Notes: generated by a model not told the origin, from the letters alone. DNA of 64,000 nucleotides from Microvirga sesbaniae (GCF_025460805.1 NZ_JAMXFJ010000018.1:1-64000), one strand, 5' to 3'. Counted from the stretch's first letter, positions 47,618 through 56,948 are shown. Numbers and translations are program-made.

Positions 47618-48838
47618 ATGACGATCGCACGCTCCACCCTGTTCTGGATCGCGCTCGCCGTATTGGCGCTTCTGATGCTGGTTCTGCTGCGCCCGATCCT
47701 GCTGCCGTTCGCCGTCGGCATCGCGCTCGCCTACCTGCTGGCCCCGGTGGTCGACGGACTGGAGCGGATCGGTCTCAACCGCGCGCTCGCCGCCCTGATG
47801 CTCGTGCTGCCCCTGGTCGTCGGGTTCGTCGGCCTCGTGCTGGTGATGCTTCCGGCGCTCCTGCGGGAATTGCGGTTCTTCGTCGACGAGTTCCCCCGCT
47901 ATGTCACGCAGGTCCAGGCCCTCATGGCCGATACGAGCCGGCCCTGGCTGCATGCGCTCATGGGCCAGGAACTCCGGATCGAGGAATCGGTCACCCGCGA
48001 GATGGCCGGGACGGGCAGCGCCTGGCTCGACGAGCTTCTGCGCTCGGCATGGTCGGGCGGGAAGGCCGTGTTCTCGCTCCTGTCGTTGCTCGTGGTGGTG
48101 CCGATCGTCAGCATCTACCTTCTGATCGACTGGGAGCGGATGACCGCGACGCTGGACGCCTGGGTGCCGGCCGAGCACCGCGAGGATGTCCGGGCCCTTG
48201 GGCGGGAGATCCACGGGACCGTGGCCGGCTTCGTGCGCGGGCAGATCGTCATCTGCCTGATCCTGGCCGCGTTCTACGCCGCCGCCCTGCGGCTGACCGG
48301 CCTCAACCATGCCATCCTGATCGGCGTCACGGCCGGCCTGATCAGCTTCGTTCCGTTCCTTGGACTCGGCGTCGGCTTCGTCGTTGCGACCTGCGTGGCC
48401 ATGGCCCAGTTCTGGCCCGACTGGACGCCCCTGGCCGTCGTGGCCGGCACGTTCCTGATCGGGGAAATCCTTGCCGATTACGTGCTGTCGCCGCGCATCA
48501 TCGGAAGCCGGGTCAAGCTCAACCCGGTCTGGCTGATCTTCGCGCTGTTCGCCTTCGGGTACCTGTTCGGGTTCGTCGGCCTGCTGGTCGCGATCCCGCT
48601 GGCCGCATCGCTGGGCGTGATCCTGCGGTTCGTCGTGCGGAGCCCGTTCGCCGGTCCTGAGCTCGGCGCCATGCCGACACCGTCCGCATACGGCGCGACG
48701 GCTTCGCGATCGGCGCCTCCCGAACGCGGCGACGTCGGGCAACCCGCCGAGGACGCCACGACCGCGGGACGGCGTGACGTGATGGCCGTCCCCACCGGTC
48801 CAATGGGGGGGGCGGCCCGGGACACGACCATCACCTAG
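47618..48838 (+). CDS. AI-2E family (PerM-like) membrane protein
   Basis: A 406-residue inner-membrane protein with about eight helices. The family core is visible as VVVPIVSIYLLIDWERM, the RGQIVICLILAAFY helix, and VPFLGLGVGF. Members act as autoinducer-2 exporters or cation/proton antiporters; which applies here is unknown. The last 60 residues are a hydrophilic tail. GGGAGGG lies well placed before the ATG. The TAG stop codon is the edge of a palindromic repeat. Confidence 0.88.
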   Translation: MTIARSTLFWIALAVLALLMLVLLRPILLPFAVGIALAYLLAPVVDGLERIGLNRALAALMLVLPLVVGFVGLVLVMLPALLRELRFFVDEFPRYVTQVQALMADTSRPWLHALMGQELRIEESVTREMAGTGSAWLDELLRSAWSGGKAVFSLLSLLVVVPIVSIYLLIDWERMTATLDAWVPAEHREDVRALGREIHGTVAGFVRGQIVICLILAAFYAAALRLTGLNHAILIGVTAGLISFVPFLGLGVGFVVATCVAMAQFWPDWTPLAVVAGTFLIGEILADYVLSPRIIGSRVKLNPVWLIFALFAFGYLFGFVGLLVAIPLAASLGVILRFVVRSPFAGPELGAMPTPSAYGATASRSAPPERGDVGQPAEDATTAGRRDVMAVPTGPMGGAARDTTIT

Positions 48839-48986
48839 AGCATCGGACGGAAAAGTGGATCCGGTTTTCGCTGGCGCGGCCCGCTGGGTCCGTTCTGACC
48901 GATGCTCTCATTCAAGAAGAAAGCATCGGATGAGGCGGACCCGGCGGGCCACGCTCGTGACCCGAAGGGCCGCACGATGCGCCAGG
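48835..48986. repeat. R2 repeats, including the stop codon of the AI-2E gene
   Basis: Starts CTAGAGCATCGGACGG, whose TAG ends the upstream gene, and runs through GATGCTCTCA. A second, longer relative follows (AGCATCGGATGAGGCGGACC to CGCACGATGCGCCAGGG). Confidence 0.85.
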
Positions 48987-49026
48987 GGCCGATGTGGCCG
49001 CTTCCGGGACGAAGGCCCGTCCGACG

Positions 49027-49359
49027 TTACTGGCCCAAGCAGCCGGGACTGGCGAACAGGGTGCCGTTGATCCGCGTGAACCGACACGACGCGGACGATA
49101 TCGGCAGAGTGATCGCGATGTTGTTGGCGGAAGGGCCGAGCGGAGGCGCAAGTTCGATCGGATCGAACGGATTCCTCGGTTCATAGGTTGAACCGACGAG
49201 ATAGAGCGGGAGCCGGCCGAAGGAGCTGCTTGGCCTCACTCTCAGGACAAGGGGCCCGCTCAGCCCGACCCGCTGCACGCGCGGTTGCGCCTCGGCCTGC
49301 ACGGGAATGATCACGAACGCGATAGCCGCAAGAGCAATGAGAGCAGATGTGCACTTCAT
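49027..49359 (-). CDS. Small secreted protein of unknown function
   Basis: A 110-residue protein with a clear signal peptide (ALIALAAIAFVIIPVQAEA). The mature part contains RVGLSGPLVLRVRPSSSFG and two cysteines (SASCRFTR, SPGCLGQ) that may form a disulfide. GAGGAGGA stands before the ATG. It lies 98 bases downstream of the AraC-type regulator gene on the same strand, so it could be the last gene of that operon. I do not recognise the family. Confidence 0.6.
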   Translation of the reverse strand: MKCTSALIALAAIAFVIIPVQAEAQPRVQRVGLSGPLVLRVRPSSSFGRLPLYLVGSTYEPRNPFDPIELAPPLGPSANNIAITLPISSASCRFTRINGTLFASPGCLGQ

Positions 49360-49457
49360 GCGCTGTCCTCCTCACCATGGATGCGTCTTTGAAGAATTCA
49401 TTGCTGAAGCCAAATCGGTCGAGGCCGTCCGTGCCGGCCCTCCGCCGGAATGGCCTC

Positions 49458-50669
49458 TCATGGCGGCCCGGCTCTTGCAGCGCACGATCCCATCGAGGGT
49501 GGAGTCCAGGCCGGGGCTTGGGCCTCGCTCACGCGCGGCTTCTCCGGCCTGCGGGATTGCGGAGTGGGATTGCCCGTTCGGGGCGGAGCATGTTCCTCAC
49601 GCCAAGCCGCCGGAGCTTGCCCCGTCCAGCGTCGGAACGCCCGCGTGAAGGCGCTCGCCTCGGAATAGCCGAGGGCTGCCGCCACCTGGCTCAGAGGGAT
49701 TTTCGTCTGGGTCAGGAGCTGGCGTGCGATCTCGAACCGTGTCTCGTCAACGAGCCGCTGGAAGCGCGCGCCCTCAGCCTGGAGGTGGCGGCTCAGCGTG
49801 CGGCGGTGCACGGCAAAGCGGTCCGCGACCGTCGCGGCCGAGCACCGGTTCGCCAGGATCTCCGTCCGCAACACCCGGCGCAGGCTTTCCTTCCAATCGC
49901 CCTCCGCGGCAGCCTCGAGTTCCCGGATCCGGTCCTCGAAAACCTTGCGGAAGACCGGGTCGGCGTCCGCGATGCGGTGATCGAGCCAATGCGTCGGGAA
50001 TACGAGGGCGGCAGCCTCCTGGCCGAAGCGCACGGGGGCCTGGAAGAACCGCCGGTAGGGTGCCGGATCGACGGCCTGGTGCTGAGACAACAGCACTTCG
50101 TCCGGTGCCCAATCGGGACCGCACAGCCGGCGCATGACGTTGGTCGCAACGGCCATGACCCCATCTGAGATCTGCCCGGGGCTCTCCACGTCCGGCTCGT
50201 AGATCGCATATCCCAGGACCGCCACATCCCCATCGACGAAGAGGGTCGTAGCGGCGCCCCGGTCATGGAGATGACTGTGCCTGATCAGAGCCGACAAGGC
50301 CTCGCCGACGGTCGGCGAGTGTTGCAGGAGACCGCCGACCGGCCCGAGCGAGGAGATCGCGCCCCTCTGCCCGAGAAGAAGACCGAAGTGCAGGCACTCG
50401 GTGTGCATGACGCACGCCGTAAGCACCCGGCCCAGGGCGGCGTATGGGATGACGTTGTCCTGGTCCCCGAAAAGCCGCGCGTCGAGACCGGCCTTACGGA
50501 ACACGATGTCCGTATCCACCCCCATTTCACCGAGAACAGGGACGATCTCCTTCGCGACGCCGACGCGGACAACGCCTCTGCCGATCGGTCGTTGCAGCGT
50601 CAGGTCGGATGGCTGTTCCATGGGCGGGGGCCGCCTTCGGCCGCCCGAGTTGGAACGATCAAAGGTCAT
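49458..50669 (-). CDS. AraC-family transcriptional regulator
   Basis: A 403-residue regulator of the long AraC type: an N-terminal arabinose-binding-like domain (about 30-225, LTLQRPIGRG then FGLLLGQRGAISSLGPVG) and a C-terminal double helix-turn-helix (about 260-345, ATVADRFAVHRRTLSRHLQ and LSQVAAALGYSEASAFTRAF). A disordered proline/arginine tail ends it. It begins two bases after the response regulator stop, and the GGAGGG inside that gene's end serves as its ribosome site. It is thus co-translated with the two-component system. The inducer is unknown. Confidence 0.9.
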   Translation of the reverse strand: MTFDRSNSGGRRRPPPMEQPSDLTLQRPIGRGVVRVGVAKEIVPVLGEMGVDTDIVFRKAGLDARLFGDQDNVIPYAALGRVLTACVMHTECLHFGLLLGQRGAISSLGPVGGLLQHSPTVGEALSALIRHSHLHDRGAATTLFVDGDVAVLGYAIYEPDVESPGQISDGVMAVATNVMRRLCGPDWAPDEVLLSQHQAVDPAPYRRFFQAPVRFGQEAAALVFPTHWLDHRIADADPVFRKVFEDRIRELEAAAEGDWKESLRRVLRTEILANRCSAATVADRFAVHRRTLSRHLQAEGARFQRLVDETRFEIARQLLTQTKIPLSQVAAALGYSEASAFTRAFRRWTGQAPAAWREEHAPPRTGNPTPQSRRPEKPRVSEAQAPAWTPPSMGSCAARAGPP

Positions 50670-50671
50670 GA

Positions 50672-51304
50672 TCAGCCCTCCACGAGCTTGTTGCGAATGG
50701 CGTAGCGGATCAGGGCGGCGGTCGTGTCGAGGTTGAGCTTGCGCAACGCCAGTGCGCGGTGGGTCTCGACGGTCTTTGTGCTGATGCTGAGAATGTCGGC
50801 GATCTGCTTGTTCGTCTTTCCCTCGGCGATCAGTTGCACCACCGCCTTCTCACGGGAGGTCAACGCCGACTCGTGTGTGCATCCCTTCGCCAGGTAGGTC
50901 TCGAGCAGGGTCTCCGACACCTTGCCGGTAAAGAACGGCTTGTGGGCCGCCAGACTCTCCACCGCCGAGACCAGAAACTGCTTGGCGTCGGATTTGAGCA
51001 GGAACCCGCGGGCGCCCGCCTCCAGCACGTCGCGCACGAGACTGTCGGTATCATGCATGGTGAAGATCAGCACTTCGACACCGGGCACGCGCGCCCGGAT
51101 CTGGCGGGTGGCCTCGACCCCGTTCACCAGCGGAAGGCCGTAGTCGAGGATGACGATATCGGGACGTGTCGCCTGAGCCTGATCGATGGCATCCTTGCCA
51201 TTTCGGGCCTCGCCGACCACCTCCCAGCCTTCATGCCCCTCCAGGATGGTCCGCACGCCGGAGCGGACCACGTCATGATCGTCGGCGATCAGGATGCGTG
51301 TCAT
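50672..51304 (-). CDS. NarL/FixJ-type response regulator
   Basis: A 210-residue response regulator. The receiver domain has the acidic pair Asp8/Asp9, the phosphoacceptor Asp54 in VILDYGLP and Lys104 in FLLKSDA. A LuxR/NarL helix-turn-helix follows at about 145-205 (LTSREKAVVQLIAEGKTNKQ, ISTKTVETHRALALRKL). The start at 51304 (MTRILIADDH) is set by the receiver fold. It is downstream of its kinase and upstream of the AraC regulator gene on the same strand. A TCAGGGT direct-repeat motif lies 100 bases before its ATG and may be its own operator. Confidence 0.93.
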   Translation of the reverse strand: MTRILIADDHDVVRSGVRTILEGHEGWEVVGEARNGKDAIDQAQATRPDIVILDYGLPLVNGVEATRQIRARVPGVEVLIFTMHDTDSLVRDVLEAGARGFLLKSDAKQFLVSAVESLAAHKPFFTGKVSETLLETYLAKGCTHESALTSREKAVVQLIAEGKTNKQIADILSISTKTVETHRALALRKLNLDTTAALIRYAIRNKLVEG

Positions 51305-51402
51305 CGCGAGAGTTCCTCCCGCGCCCCAGGGTAGCGGCCGATTCGGTGTCCCTGAGTGCCATGGCAGGATACACCTCCTGGCAGCGGGGCCCACCTGTGC
51401 AA

Positions 51403-51435
51403 AACCCTGAATTTGCCGGAGGCAGACCCTGAAAC
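51403..51435 (-). promoter_or_regulatory. Candidate operator of the two-component regulon, site 1
   Basis: Read on the minus strand: TTTCAGGGTCTGCCTCCGG followed by CAAATTCAGGGTT. Two TCAGGGT half-sites lie exactly 22 bases apart, between the kinase stop and the response regulator start. The same arrangement recurs at 53448 and 62032. Confidence 0.7.
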
Positions 51436-51436
51436 T

Positions 51437-53182
51437 TCACCCGAGGGTCTTGCCGTCGGCCTCCGTCATGTCGGACGTCCATGGCCTCAGCAGGCGGCCT
51501 GCCTGAGTCAGCGCCCGTCCCGTCACTGTCCTCGGAACGACGGCAACGACCGACGTGCCGCCTGGGCCGGTCGTAATCCTCAGGTCACCGCCAAACTGCT
51601 CCAGGCGAGCGCGCATGCCCGTCACGCCGACGCCGAGCCGGATGCGGCCCTCGGCGCCGTTCGGGCCTGCCATGCCGTGCCCGTTGTCGCGGATGCGGAC
51701 CACGAGCCGTCCGGACCTGATCTTGGCATCCACCGATACCTGCGAGGCCCCGGCGTGCCGGTGCACGTTGGTGAGGGCCTCCTGCACCACGCGCAGGATC
51801 GTGCGCTGGAGCTCTGGCGGCAAGTCATCGACCTCCTCGGGAATCCGGATGCGGGCAACCAGTCCCGTTCGGCCTGCAAAGCCTTCGGCGAAGTCCCGCA
51901 ACGTGGTCTGGAGGCCGTCCTTCGTCAGGTTGGGCGGATGCAGCAGATAGGTGAAGATGCGCAACTCGCGCAGCGCCTCCGTCAGCAGGCTCTCCACCTC
52001 GGCCAGTGCCTTGCGGCCGGAGGGGTTCTCCTGGACCTGTGCCTCGAGGCCCGCCAACCCAAGGTTCGCCGCCACGAGGTGCTGCGCCGTCGAGTCATGC
52101 AGCTCACGCGCGATGCGCTTCCGTTCCTCTTCCTGAAGGGCAAGCAGTTGCCCGGACAATTCGTTGACCTGTTTCCTCGCTCCCGTGACCTGGTCGGACA
52201 GGACCCGGAGCGGCTGCTCGACCTGGCGGGCGGTGAACCAGGCGGCAATCCCTCCGGCAAGCAGGAGAAGGGCCGCCGGTCCGGCCATCCGCCGCAGGGC
52301 CCCCGTGACGGGAGCATTGAGATCGGCCAGCGGCACCGTGACCACACTCGTCCAGTTGGTCGCCCCCGAACGGCGGAAGGTGACGAGAACCGGAACCCCA
52401 CGATCATCGGTGGCCTCGACGGTTCCCGTGATCGTGCTCGCCGGACCCGCATCGGCGAGGCGCGTGGCCAGGGTCGCGGGGACCGGCAGGTCGGACCCTT
52501 TGTGACCGTCCCGGTCGGCCACGATCGGCTGGAGCTTGCGGTCGTAGAGCCCCTTCACCCAGCCAGCCGGCAGCGCCTGGTCGTCCAGGATCGTGCCCAG
52601 GCGCGCTTCCGTCAGGGTAATGGTCAGATGGCCGTTCATCCGACCGTCCGGATCATCGAGCCGGAGGCTGAGGGCCACGACGATTTGGCCCTTCAACGGG
52701 GCTAGCATCCGCCCGGACACGGACCACCTGCGCTCCCGGATCCGGTCGAGCTGCTCCTGGTAGTTCGGGAAGTCCACATGTCGCGGCAACGGTGATCCGA
52801 ACGGGCGCAGGGTATTGGCAACCTGCCGCTCGAGGTCGTTCAGGACCAGCCAGGAGCCTTCCGGAACCGGCGTGATCTTGAGCTGATCGTAAAAGGCCTT
52901 GGTGTCGCCCGAGAGGAGTGCCGGAGACTTCGACAGCCCCTTCAGCAGGTAGTTGACCGCAGCCACCTCCTGATCGAAGCCGAAGGAGAGCGCCTTGGCA
53001 GCCTCCAGGGCGCGATGTTCGATCGCGTGGCGCTCCTCGGCCGCACGGGAGAGCAACAGCGCCGCAGCGACGAGGCAAGCCGCCACGGTGACGACCATGA
53101 AGGTCAACGCGATCCGCCGCCGCAGACGGAGCGGCAGGCCCGAGAGGGACCGCGCAACCACCGGGACGGTGCCATTGCTCAT
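51437..53182 (-). CDS. Membrane sensor histidine kinase (HisKA_3/NarX-like)
   Basis: A 581-residue kinase. Membrane helices at about 24-46 and 300-318 bracket a periplasmic sensor of about 250 residues that I cannot assign to a ligand class (LLKGLSKSPALLSGDTKAFY suggests a double-Cache-like fold). A short linker leads to HisKA_3 with the phosphorylated His362 in RIARELHDSTAQHL, then the ATPase domain with VVQEALTNVHRHAG, RDNGHGMAG and GVGVTGMRARL. The start at 53182 is an ATG; a TTG nine codons upstream is less likely. It partners the adjacent response regulator. Confidence 0.92.
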   Translation of the reverse strand: MSNGTVPVVARSLSGLPLRLRRRIALTFMVVTVAACLVAAALLLSRAAEERHAIEHRALEAAKALSFGFDQEVAAVNYLLKGLSKSPALLSGDTKAFYDQLKITPVPEGSWLVLNDLERQVANTLRPFGSPLPRHVDFPNYQEQLDRIRERRWSVSGRMLAPLKGQIVVALSLRLDDPDGRMNGHLTITLTEARLGTILDDQALPAGWVKGLYDRKLQPIVADRDGHKGSDLPVPATLATRLADAGPASTITGTVEATDDRGVPVLVTFRRSGATNWTSVVTVPLADLNAPVTGALRRMAGPAALLLLAGGIAAWFTARQVEQPLRVLSDQVTGARKQVNELSGQLLALQEEERKRIARELHDSTAQHLVAANLGLAGLEAQVQENPSGRKALAEVESLLTEALRELRIFTYLLHPPNLTKDGLQTTLRDFAEGFAGRTGLVARIRIPEEVDDLPPELQRTILRVVQEALTNVHRHAGASQVSVDAKIRSGRLVVRIRDNGHGMAGPNGAEGRIRLGVGVTGMRARLEQFGGDLRITTGPGGTSVVAVVPRTVTGRALTQAGRLLRPWTSDMTEADGKTLG

Positions 53183-53711
53183 GCTGGCGGTCTCCGGCCG
53201 CAGGGGCAACGCAACGGGACCGGGGATCGCGACGGGGCCCTCGTCCGGTCACGTATGGTAAACCCTGAGGCCGCCCGAGTCGACCGGGATTCACGAGGAT
53301 GGGAAGGTCGTCCCCTCCCGGCTAGAGCGGTTTCCACTCACATGGAATCATCGCTCGTCTTGGCCTCGCCGCATCTTCGGACGGTGAACCGGATCCACTT
53401 CACCGAACAATGCTCTCGGTGCCGGCAGAAGATGTCAGCGGTCCCAAATCAGGGTCTGCCTCCGTCACTTTCAGGGTCGACCCTAATAGACCCACGGCCA
53501 CGAACAGGACGACAATCCCGCAATAGCAGACGGAACCAGCGGTTACTGCGGTTGCTCTCTCGGACATCGGATAACGCGCGCGGCGAAAGGATAGCCCGCT
53601 GGGTCAAGGAGGCTCCGCCAATCCGTCCGCGACACAGGCTTCCAGGAAGGCTCAGGGCCTTTCCGCCAGCTCGTCGGGCTGGCAGCGCACATCTTTGCGA
53701 GGACCGATGCC
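53183..53711. promoter_or_regulatory. Divergent control region between the kinase and the sulfatase operon
   Basis: A 530-base gap without a gene. It contains a degenerate half-motif near the kinase (ACCCTGA at 53262-53268), a truncated repeat edge (CTAGAGCGGTTTCC near 53325), the candidate operator site 2 (53448-53478) and a 12-base palindrome AGGGTCGACCCT (53473-53484) overlapping it. Promoters for both operons should lie here. Confidence 0.6.
53448..53478 (+). promoter_or_regulatory. Candidate operator of the two-component regulon, site 2
   Basis: TCAGGGTCTGCCTCCG followed by TCACTTTCAGGGT, with half-sites at 53449-53455 and 53471-53477, again 22 bases apart and in the direction of the sulfatase operon. 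It lies about 235 bases before the first gene. Confidence 0.7.
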
Positions 53712-54701
53712 ATGACCAGCGCGGACTTGGTCGAGCGGACGGATAAGACCATCGGCATTCTGCCCGACGACAGCGGTATGGTCCGGATCCCCGGCGGCAC
53801 GTTCCGCATGGGATCAGACCGTCACTATCCCGAAGAGGCCCCGGTCCACCGCGTCACGGTCGATCCGTTCTGGATCGACCGTACCCCGGTCACCAACCGC
53901 CAGTTCCGCGACTTCGTCCGCGCCACGGGGCACGTGACGGTCGCGGAGATCACGCCCGACCCCAAAGATTATCCCGCTGCCCTGCCCCACATGCTCTTCG
54001 CCGGCTCGCTGGTCTTCAGTCCGTCGGACTATCCGGTCGATCTGCGTCACTTCAGCCAATGGTGGGCGTTCAGGCCCCGAGTGAACTGGCGGCGTCCCTA
54101 TGGTCCGGGCTCGTCGATCAAGGAGCTGGACGATCATCCGGTCGTGCACGTCGCCTACGCCGATGCCCTGGCGTATGCGCATTGGGCCGGCAAGGACCTG
54201 CCGACCGAGGCCGAGTGGGAGTTTGCGGCCCGCGGTGGACTGGACCAGGCGGAGTTTGCCTGGGGCGACGAGTTCACTCCGGGCGGCCGGCAGATGGCCA
54301 ACACCTGGCAGGGTGCCTTCCCGTTCCAGAACACGCGCGAGGATGGCTACGAACGCACCTCGCCGGTCGATGCCTATCCGCCCAATGCCTATGGCCTTTA
54401 CGACATGATCGGCAATGTCTGGGAATGGACGAGCGACATCTACGCGCCGAAGCATCCGGCCGATGCCCCGAAGGCCTGCTGCATTCCCGAGAACCCGCGC
54501 GGCGCCCGTGAGGTCGAGAGCTACGCTCCCTGCGAGCCCGGAATCAAGATCCCGCGCCGGGTGCTGAAGGGCGGCTCGCATCTGTGTGCGCCCAACTACT
54601 GTCGCCGCTACCGTCCGGCAGCGCGCCATCCGCAGCCGGTCGACACCTCGACGAGCCATGTCGGATTCCGCTGCATCATCAGAGAGAGGAGAGCCCCATG
54701 A
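53712..54701 (+). CDS. Formylglycine-generating enzyme (sulfatase-modifying factor)
   Basis: A 329-residue copper enzyme that oxidises the sulfatase active-site cysteine to formylglycine. The fold is visible from MVRIPGGTFRMGSD through the C-terminal GGSHLCAPNYCRRYRPAARH. Cys292 and Cys297 correspond to the two copper-binding cysteines of known enzymes, so it should be active. There is no signal peptide, so it acts in the cytoplasm on unfolded sulfatases. Its TGA overlaps the ATG of sulfatase A (ATGA), coupling modifier and substrate. It is the first gene of the operon. Confidence 0.93.
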   Translation: MTSADLVERTDKTIGILPDDSGMVRIPGGTFRMGSDRHYPEEAPVHRVTVDPFWIDRTPVTNRQFRDFVRATGHVTVAEITPDPKDYPAALPHMLFAGSLVFSPSDYPVDLRHFSQWWAFRPRVNWRRPYGPGSSIKELDDHPVVHVAYADALAYAHWAGKDLPTEAEWEFAARGGLDQAEFAWGDEFTPGGRQMANTWQGAFPFQNTREDGYERTSPVDAYPPNAYGLYDMIGNVWEWTSDIYAPKHPADAPKACCIPENPRGAREVESYAPCEPGIKIPRRVLKGGSHLCAPNYCRRYRPAARHPQPVDTSTSHVGFRCIIRERRAP

Positions 54702-56464
54702 ACAGTGATCATGCGTCCTCACGCGCTGTTGACGAACGACGCCGAGCCCGGCGCATGCGGGCAAGATCCGCCCTGGTCGGGGCGACGGCTCTGGTCGCTG
54801 CTGCCATTGCGGGCCCGGCCACCGCGCAGGCGCCGCAGCAGAAGCCCAACATCCTGTTCATCATGGGCGACGACATCGGCTGGATGCAGCCGGGCATCTA
54901 CCACCAGGGGCTGATGGTGGGCGAGACCCCCAACATCGACCGGATCGGGCGGGAAGGCGCCAAGTTCATGACCTACTACGCCGAGCAGAGCTGCACGGCG
55001 GGGCGCAACGCCTTCTTCACCGGCATGAATCCGCTCCGGACCGGCATGATCCCGCCGCAACTGCCCGGCAGCCCGTCCTATCTGCGGCCCGGCACGCCGG
55101 CGCTGGCCAAGTTCCTGTACGATCTCGGCTACACCACGGGCGAGTTCGGCAAGAACCACCTCGGCGATCACACCGACGCGCTGCCGACCGCGCACGGGTT
55201 CCAGGAGTTCTGGGGCTACCTCTATCACCTCGACGCCATGCAGGGCGTGAGCTTCCCCGACATCAACAAGACGCCGACCGAGCAGACAGTGGCGCCGGCC
55301 TGCCGCAACACGCCGATCCCCGGGCTGGCCCAGGATCCCGCGGCCGTCGATCCACGAACCACCCCGTGCCTGACGCCTCCTCGGCCGGTGATCTCGTGCC
55401 GGTCGTCGGACGGGACCTCCGGCAATCAGACATGCCGGGACGAGGGCCCGCTGACGCTGGAGCGCTCGAAGACGGTCGACGAGGAGATCTCGGCCAAGGT
55501 CATCGACTTCCTCGACCGCAACGACCCGAAAAAGACCAACAAGCCGTTCTTCGTCTGGTACAACCCGGCGCGCATGCACATCACCACCGTGCTGTCGGAC
55601 AAGTACATGGCGATGGTGGGCGAGCCGGGCGGCAAGGACTGGGGCGTCAACGAAGCCGGCATGAAGCAGATGGACGACAACATCGGCTATGTGCTGAAGA
55701 AGCTCGAGGAGATGGGGCAACTCGACAATACCGTCATCGTGTTCACCACCGACAACGGCGCCGAGACCTTCACCTTCCCTGACGGCGGCACCACCCCGTT
55801 CAAGGGCTCGAAGATGACCACCTGGGAAGGCGGCATGCGTGCTCCGGCGCTCATGCGCTGGCCTGGCGTCATCCGGCCCGGCACGATCAAGGACGGCATC
55901 TTCGCGTCCCTCGACTGGCTACCCACGCTGGTCAACATCGCCGGCGGGGACAAGGGCGACGGGCTGAACAAGCGCATCATGGCCGGCACCTATCCGGGCA
56001 TCGTCAAGACCAAGCTCGATGGGGTGGATCAGACCGACTACCTGAGCGGCCGCTCTGACAAGTCGGCGCGCGACACGTTCTTCTACTATGCCAGCAGCCA
56101 TCCGTCGGCGGTGAGATACAAGAACTGGAAGATGTATTTCGCGATCGCGCCCGAAACCGCGCTGGGCTTCAACGTCCCGGGCGTTCAGACCCAATTCGCG
56201 GCCGGCATGGTCAACCTCAAGCGCGATCCGTTCGAAACCGGCATGGGCGAGTGGAAGAAGGCGAATTTCTGGATGGCGGGCGCGCTCGCCGCGCCGGCCA
56301 CGGCCTGGGTCTACGACTGGAACCTGCTGCCCATCGGACAGGCGCTGTGGCTGAGGGAGCTGGAATCCTACAAGGAGTTCCCTCCGCTCCAGGATCCGGC
56401 GAGCTACAACCTGGATCAGGTCATGACTGAGCTCAGGAACGCCGCCACGCATCCGAGCCAGTGA
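54698..56464 (+). CDS. Arylsulfatase A of the operon, Cys-type, exported
   Basis: A 588-residue type I sulfatase. The N-terminus has an arginine-rich, Tat-like signal (RRRARRMRARS then a hydrophobic stretch to ATAQA). The catalytic motif CTAGR holds Cys99, the formylglycine precursor. Metal ligands are Asp58/Asp59 (MGDDIGW) and TTDNGAE; GEFGKNHLGD supplies the conserved Lys and His. It hydrolyses a sulfate ester in the periplasm or outside; the substrate is unknown. A cysteine-containing insert (about 200-245, CRNTP, TPCLTPP, SCRSS, TCRDEG) is unusual and may be disulfide-bonded. Confidence 0.93.
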   Translation: MNSDHASSRAVDERRRARRMRARSALVGATALVAAAIAGPATAQAPQQKPNILFIMGDDIGWMQPGIYHQGLMVGETPNIDRIGREGAKFMTYYAEQSCTAGRNAFFTGMNPLRTGMIPPQLPGSPSYLRPGTPALAKFLYDLGYTTGEFGKNHLGDHTDALPTAHGFQEFWGYLYHLDAMQGVSFPDINKTPTEQTVAPACRNTPIPGLAQDPAAVDPRTTPCLTPPRPVISCRSSDGTSGNQTCRDEGPLTLERSKTVDEEISAKVIDFLDRNDPKKTNKPFFVWYNPARMHITTVLSDKYMAMVGEPGGKDWGVNEAGMKQMDDNIGYVLKKLEEMGQLDNTVIVFTTDNGAETFTFPDGGTTPFKGSKMTTWEGGMRAPALMRWPGVIRPGTIKDGIFASLDWLPTLVNIAGGDKGDGLNKRIMAGTYPGIVKTKLDGVDQTDYLSGRSDKSARDTFFYYASSHPSAVRYKNWKMYFAIAPETALGFNVPGVQTQFAAGMVNLKRDPFETGMGEWKKANFWMAGALAAPATAWVYDWNLLPIGQALWLRELESYKEFPPLQDPASYNLDQVMTELRNAATHPSQ

Positions 56465-56579
56465 GCCATGCGAGATCGGCGGGCACCCTTCGAACCTGGT
56501 GCCCGCCACCCCAATCCAACAACAAGAACCGGTGCAGGGGCAGACCTCGATCGCAGAGGATCATCGAGAGGAGACTGTC

Positions 56580-56948
56580 ATGATGAAGTCGGTTTCGATC
56601 GTAGCACTCCCATTGGCGTTGCTGTTTGCCGGCCCGGCATCGGCCCAGAGCATGTGCGTCATCGCGGGCAATCGGGCCATCATGGGAGCCAATATGGAAG
56701 GCGCCTTCGACGTGCAGGCCGGACAGGGCTGCATGTCCGACATCACCCCTCAGGGCACGCTGACCAGTTCCGAGATCAGCCAGCGTCCGCAGCACGGCAC
56801 TCTGACCATGGTCGACAAGGACACCTGGACCTACACGCCCGCTCCGGGCTACAGCGGCCCCGATGCCTTCGCGATCACGGCGAAAGGGCAGAGCATCGAC
56901 GAGAAGCCCGGCACCTCCGTGCTCAGCTACAGGGTGACCGTGAAGTAG
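56580..56948 (+). CDS. Small secreted Ig-like protein
   Basis: A 122-residue protein with a signal peptide (VSIVALPLALLFAGPASA). The mature part resembles one bacterial Ig-like/cadherin-like repeat (GTLTMVDKDTWTYTPAPGYS, then GPDAFAITAKG). Two cysteines near the start of the mature part may pair. GAGGAG precedes the tandem ATGs at 56580. Such modules usually mediate binding. Its place between the sulfatases suggests it binds the same sulfated polymer or the cell surface, but this is inference. Confidence 0.7.
   Translation: MMKSVSIVALPLALLFAGPASAQSMCVIAGNRAIMGANMEGAFDVQAGQGCMSDITPQGTLTSSEISQRPQHGTLTMVDKDTWTYTPAPGYSGPDAFAITAKGQSIDEKPGTSVLSYRVTVK

Noticed and set aside
51403..51435. Sigma-54 promoter in the TCAGGGT motif
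   Set aside because: Site 3 contains CTGGCAC, which resembles a -24 element, but the GG is not kept in sites 1 and 2 and no TTGC follows at the right distance.
53015..53746. A plus-strand gene upstream of the formylglycine-generating enzyme
   Set aside because: It overlaps the start of the kinase gene and the candidate operator, and the translation looks non-coding.
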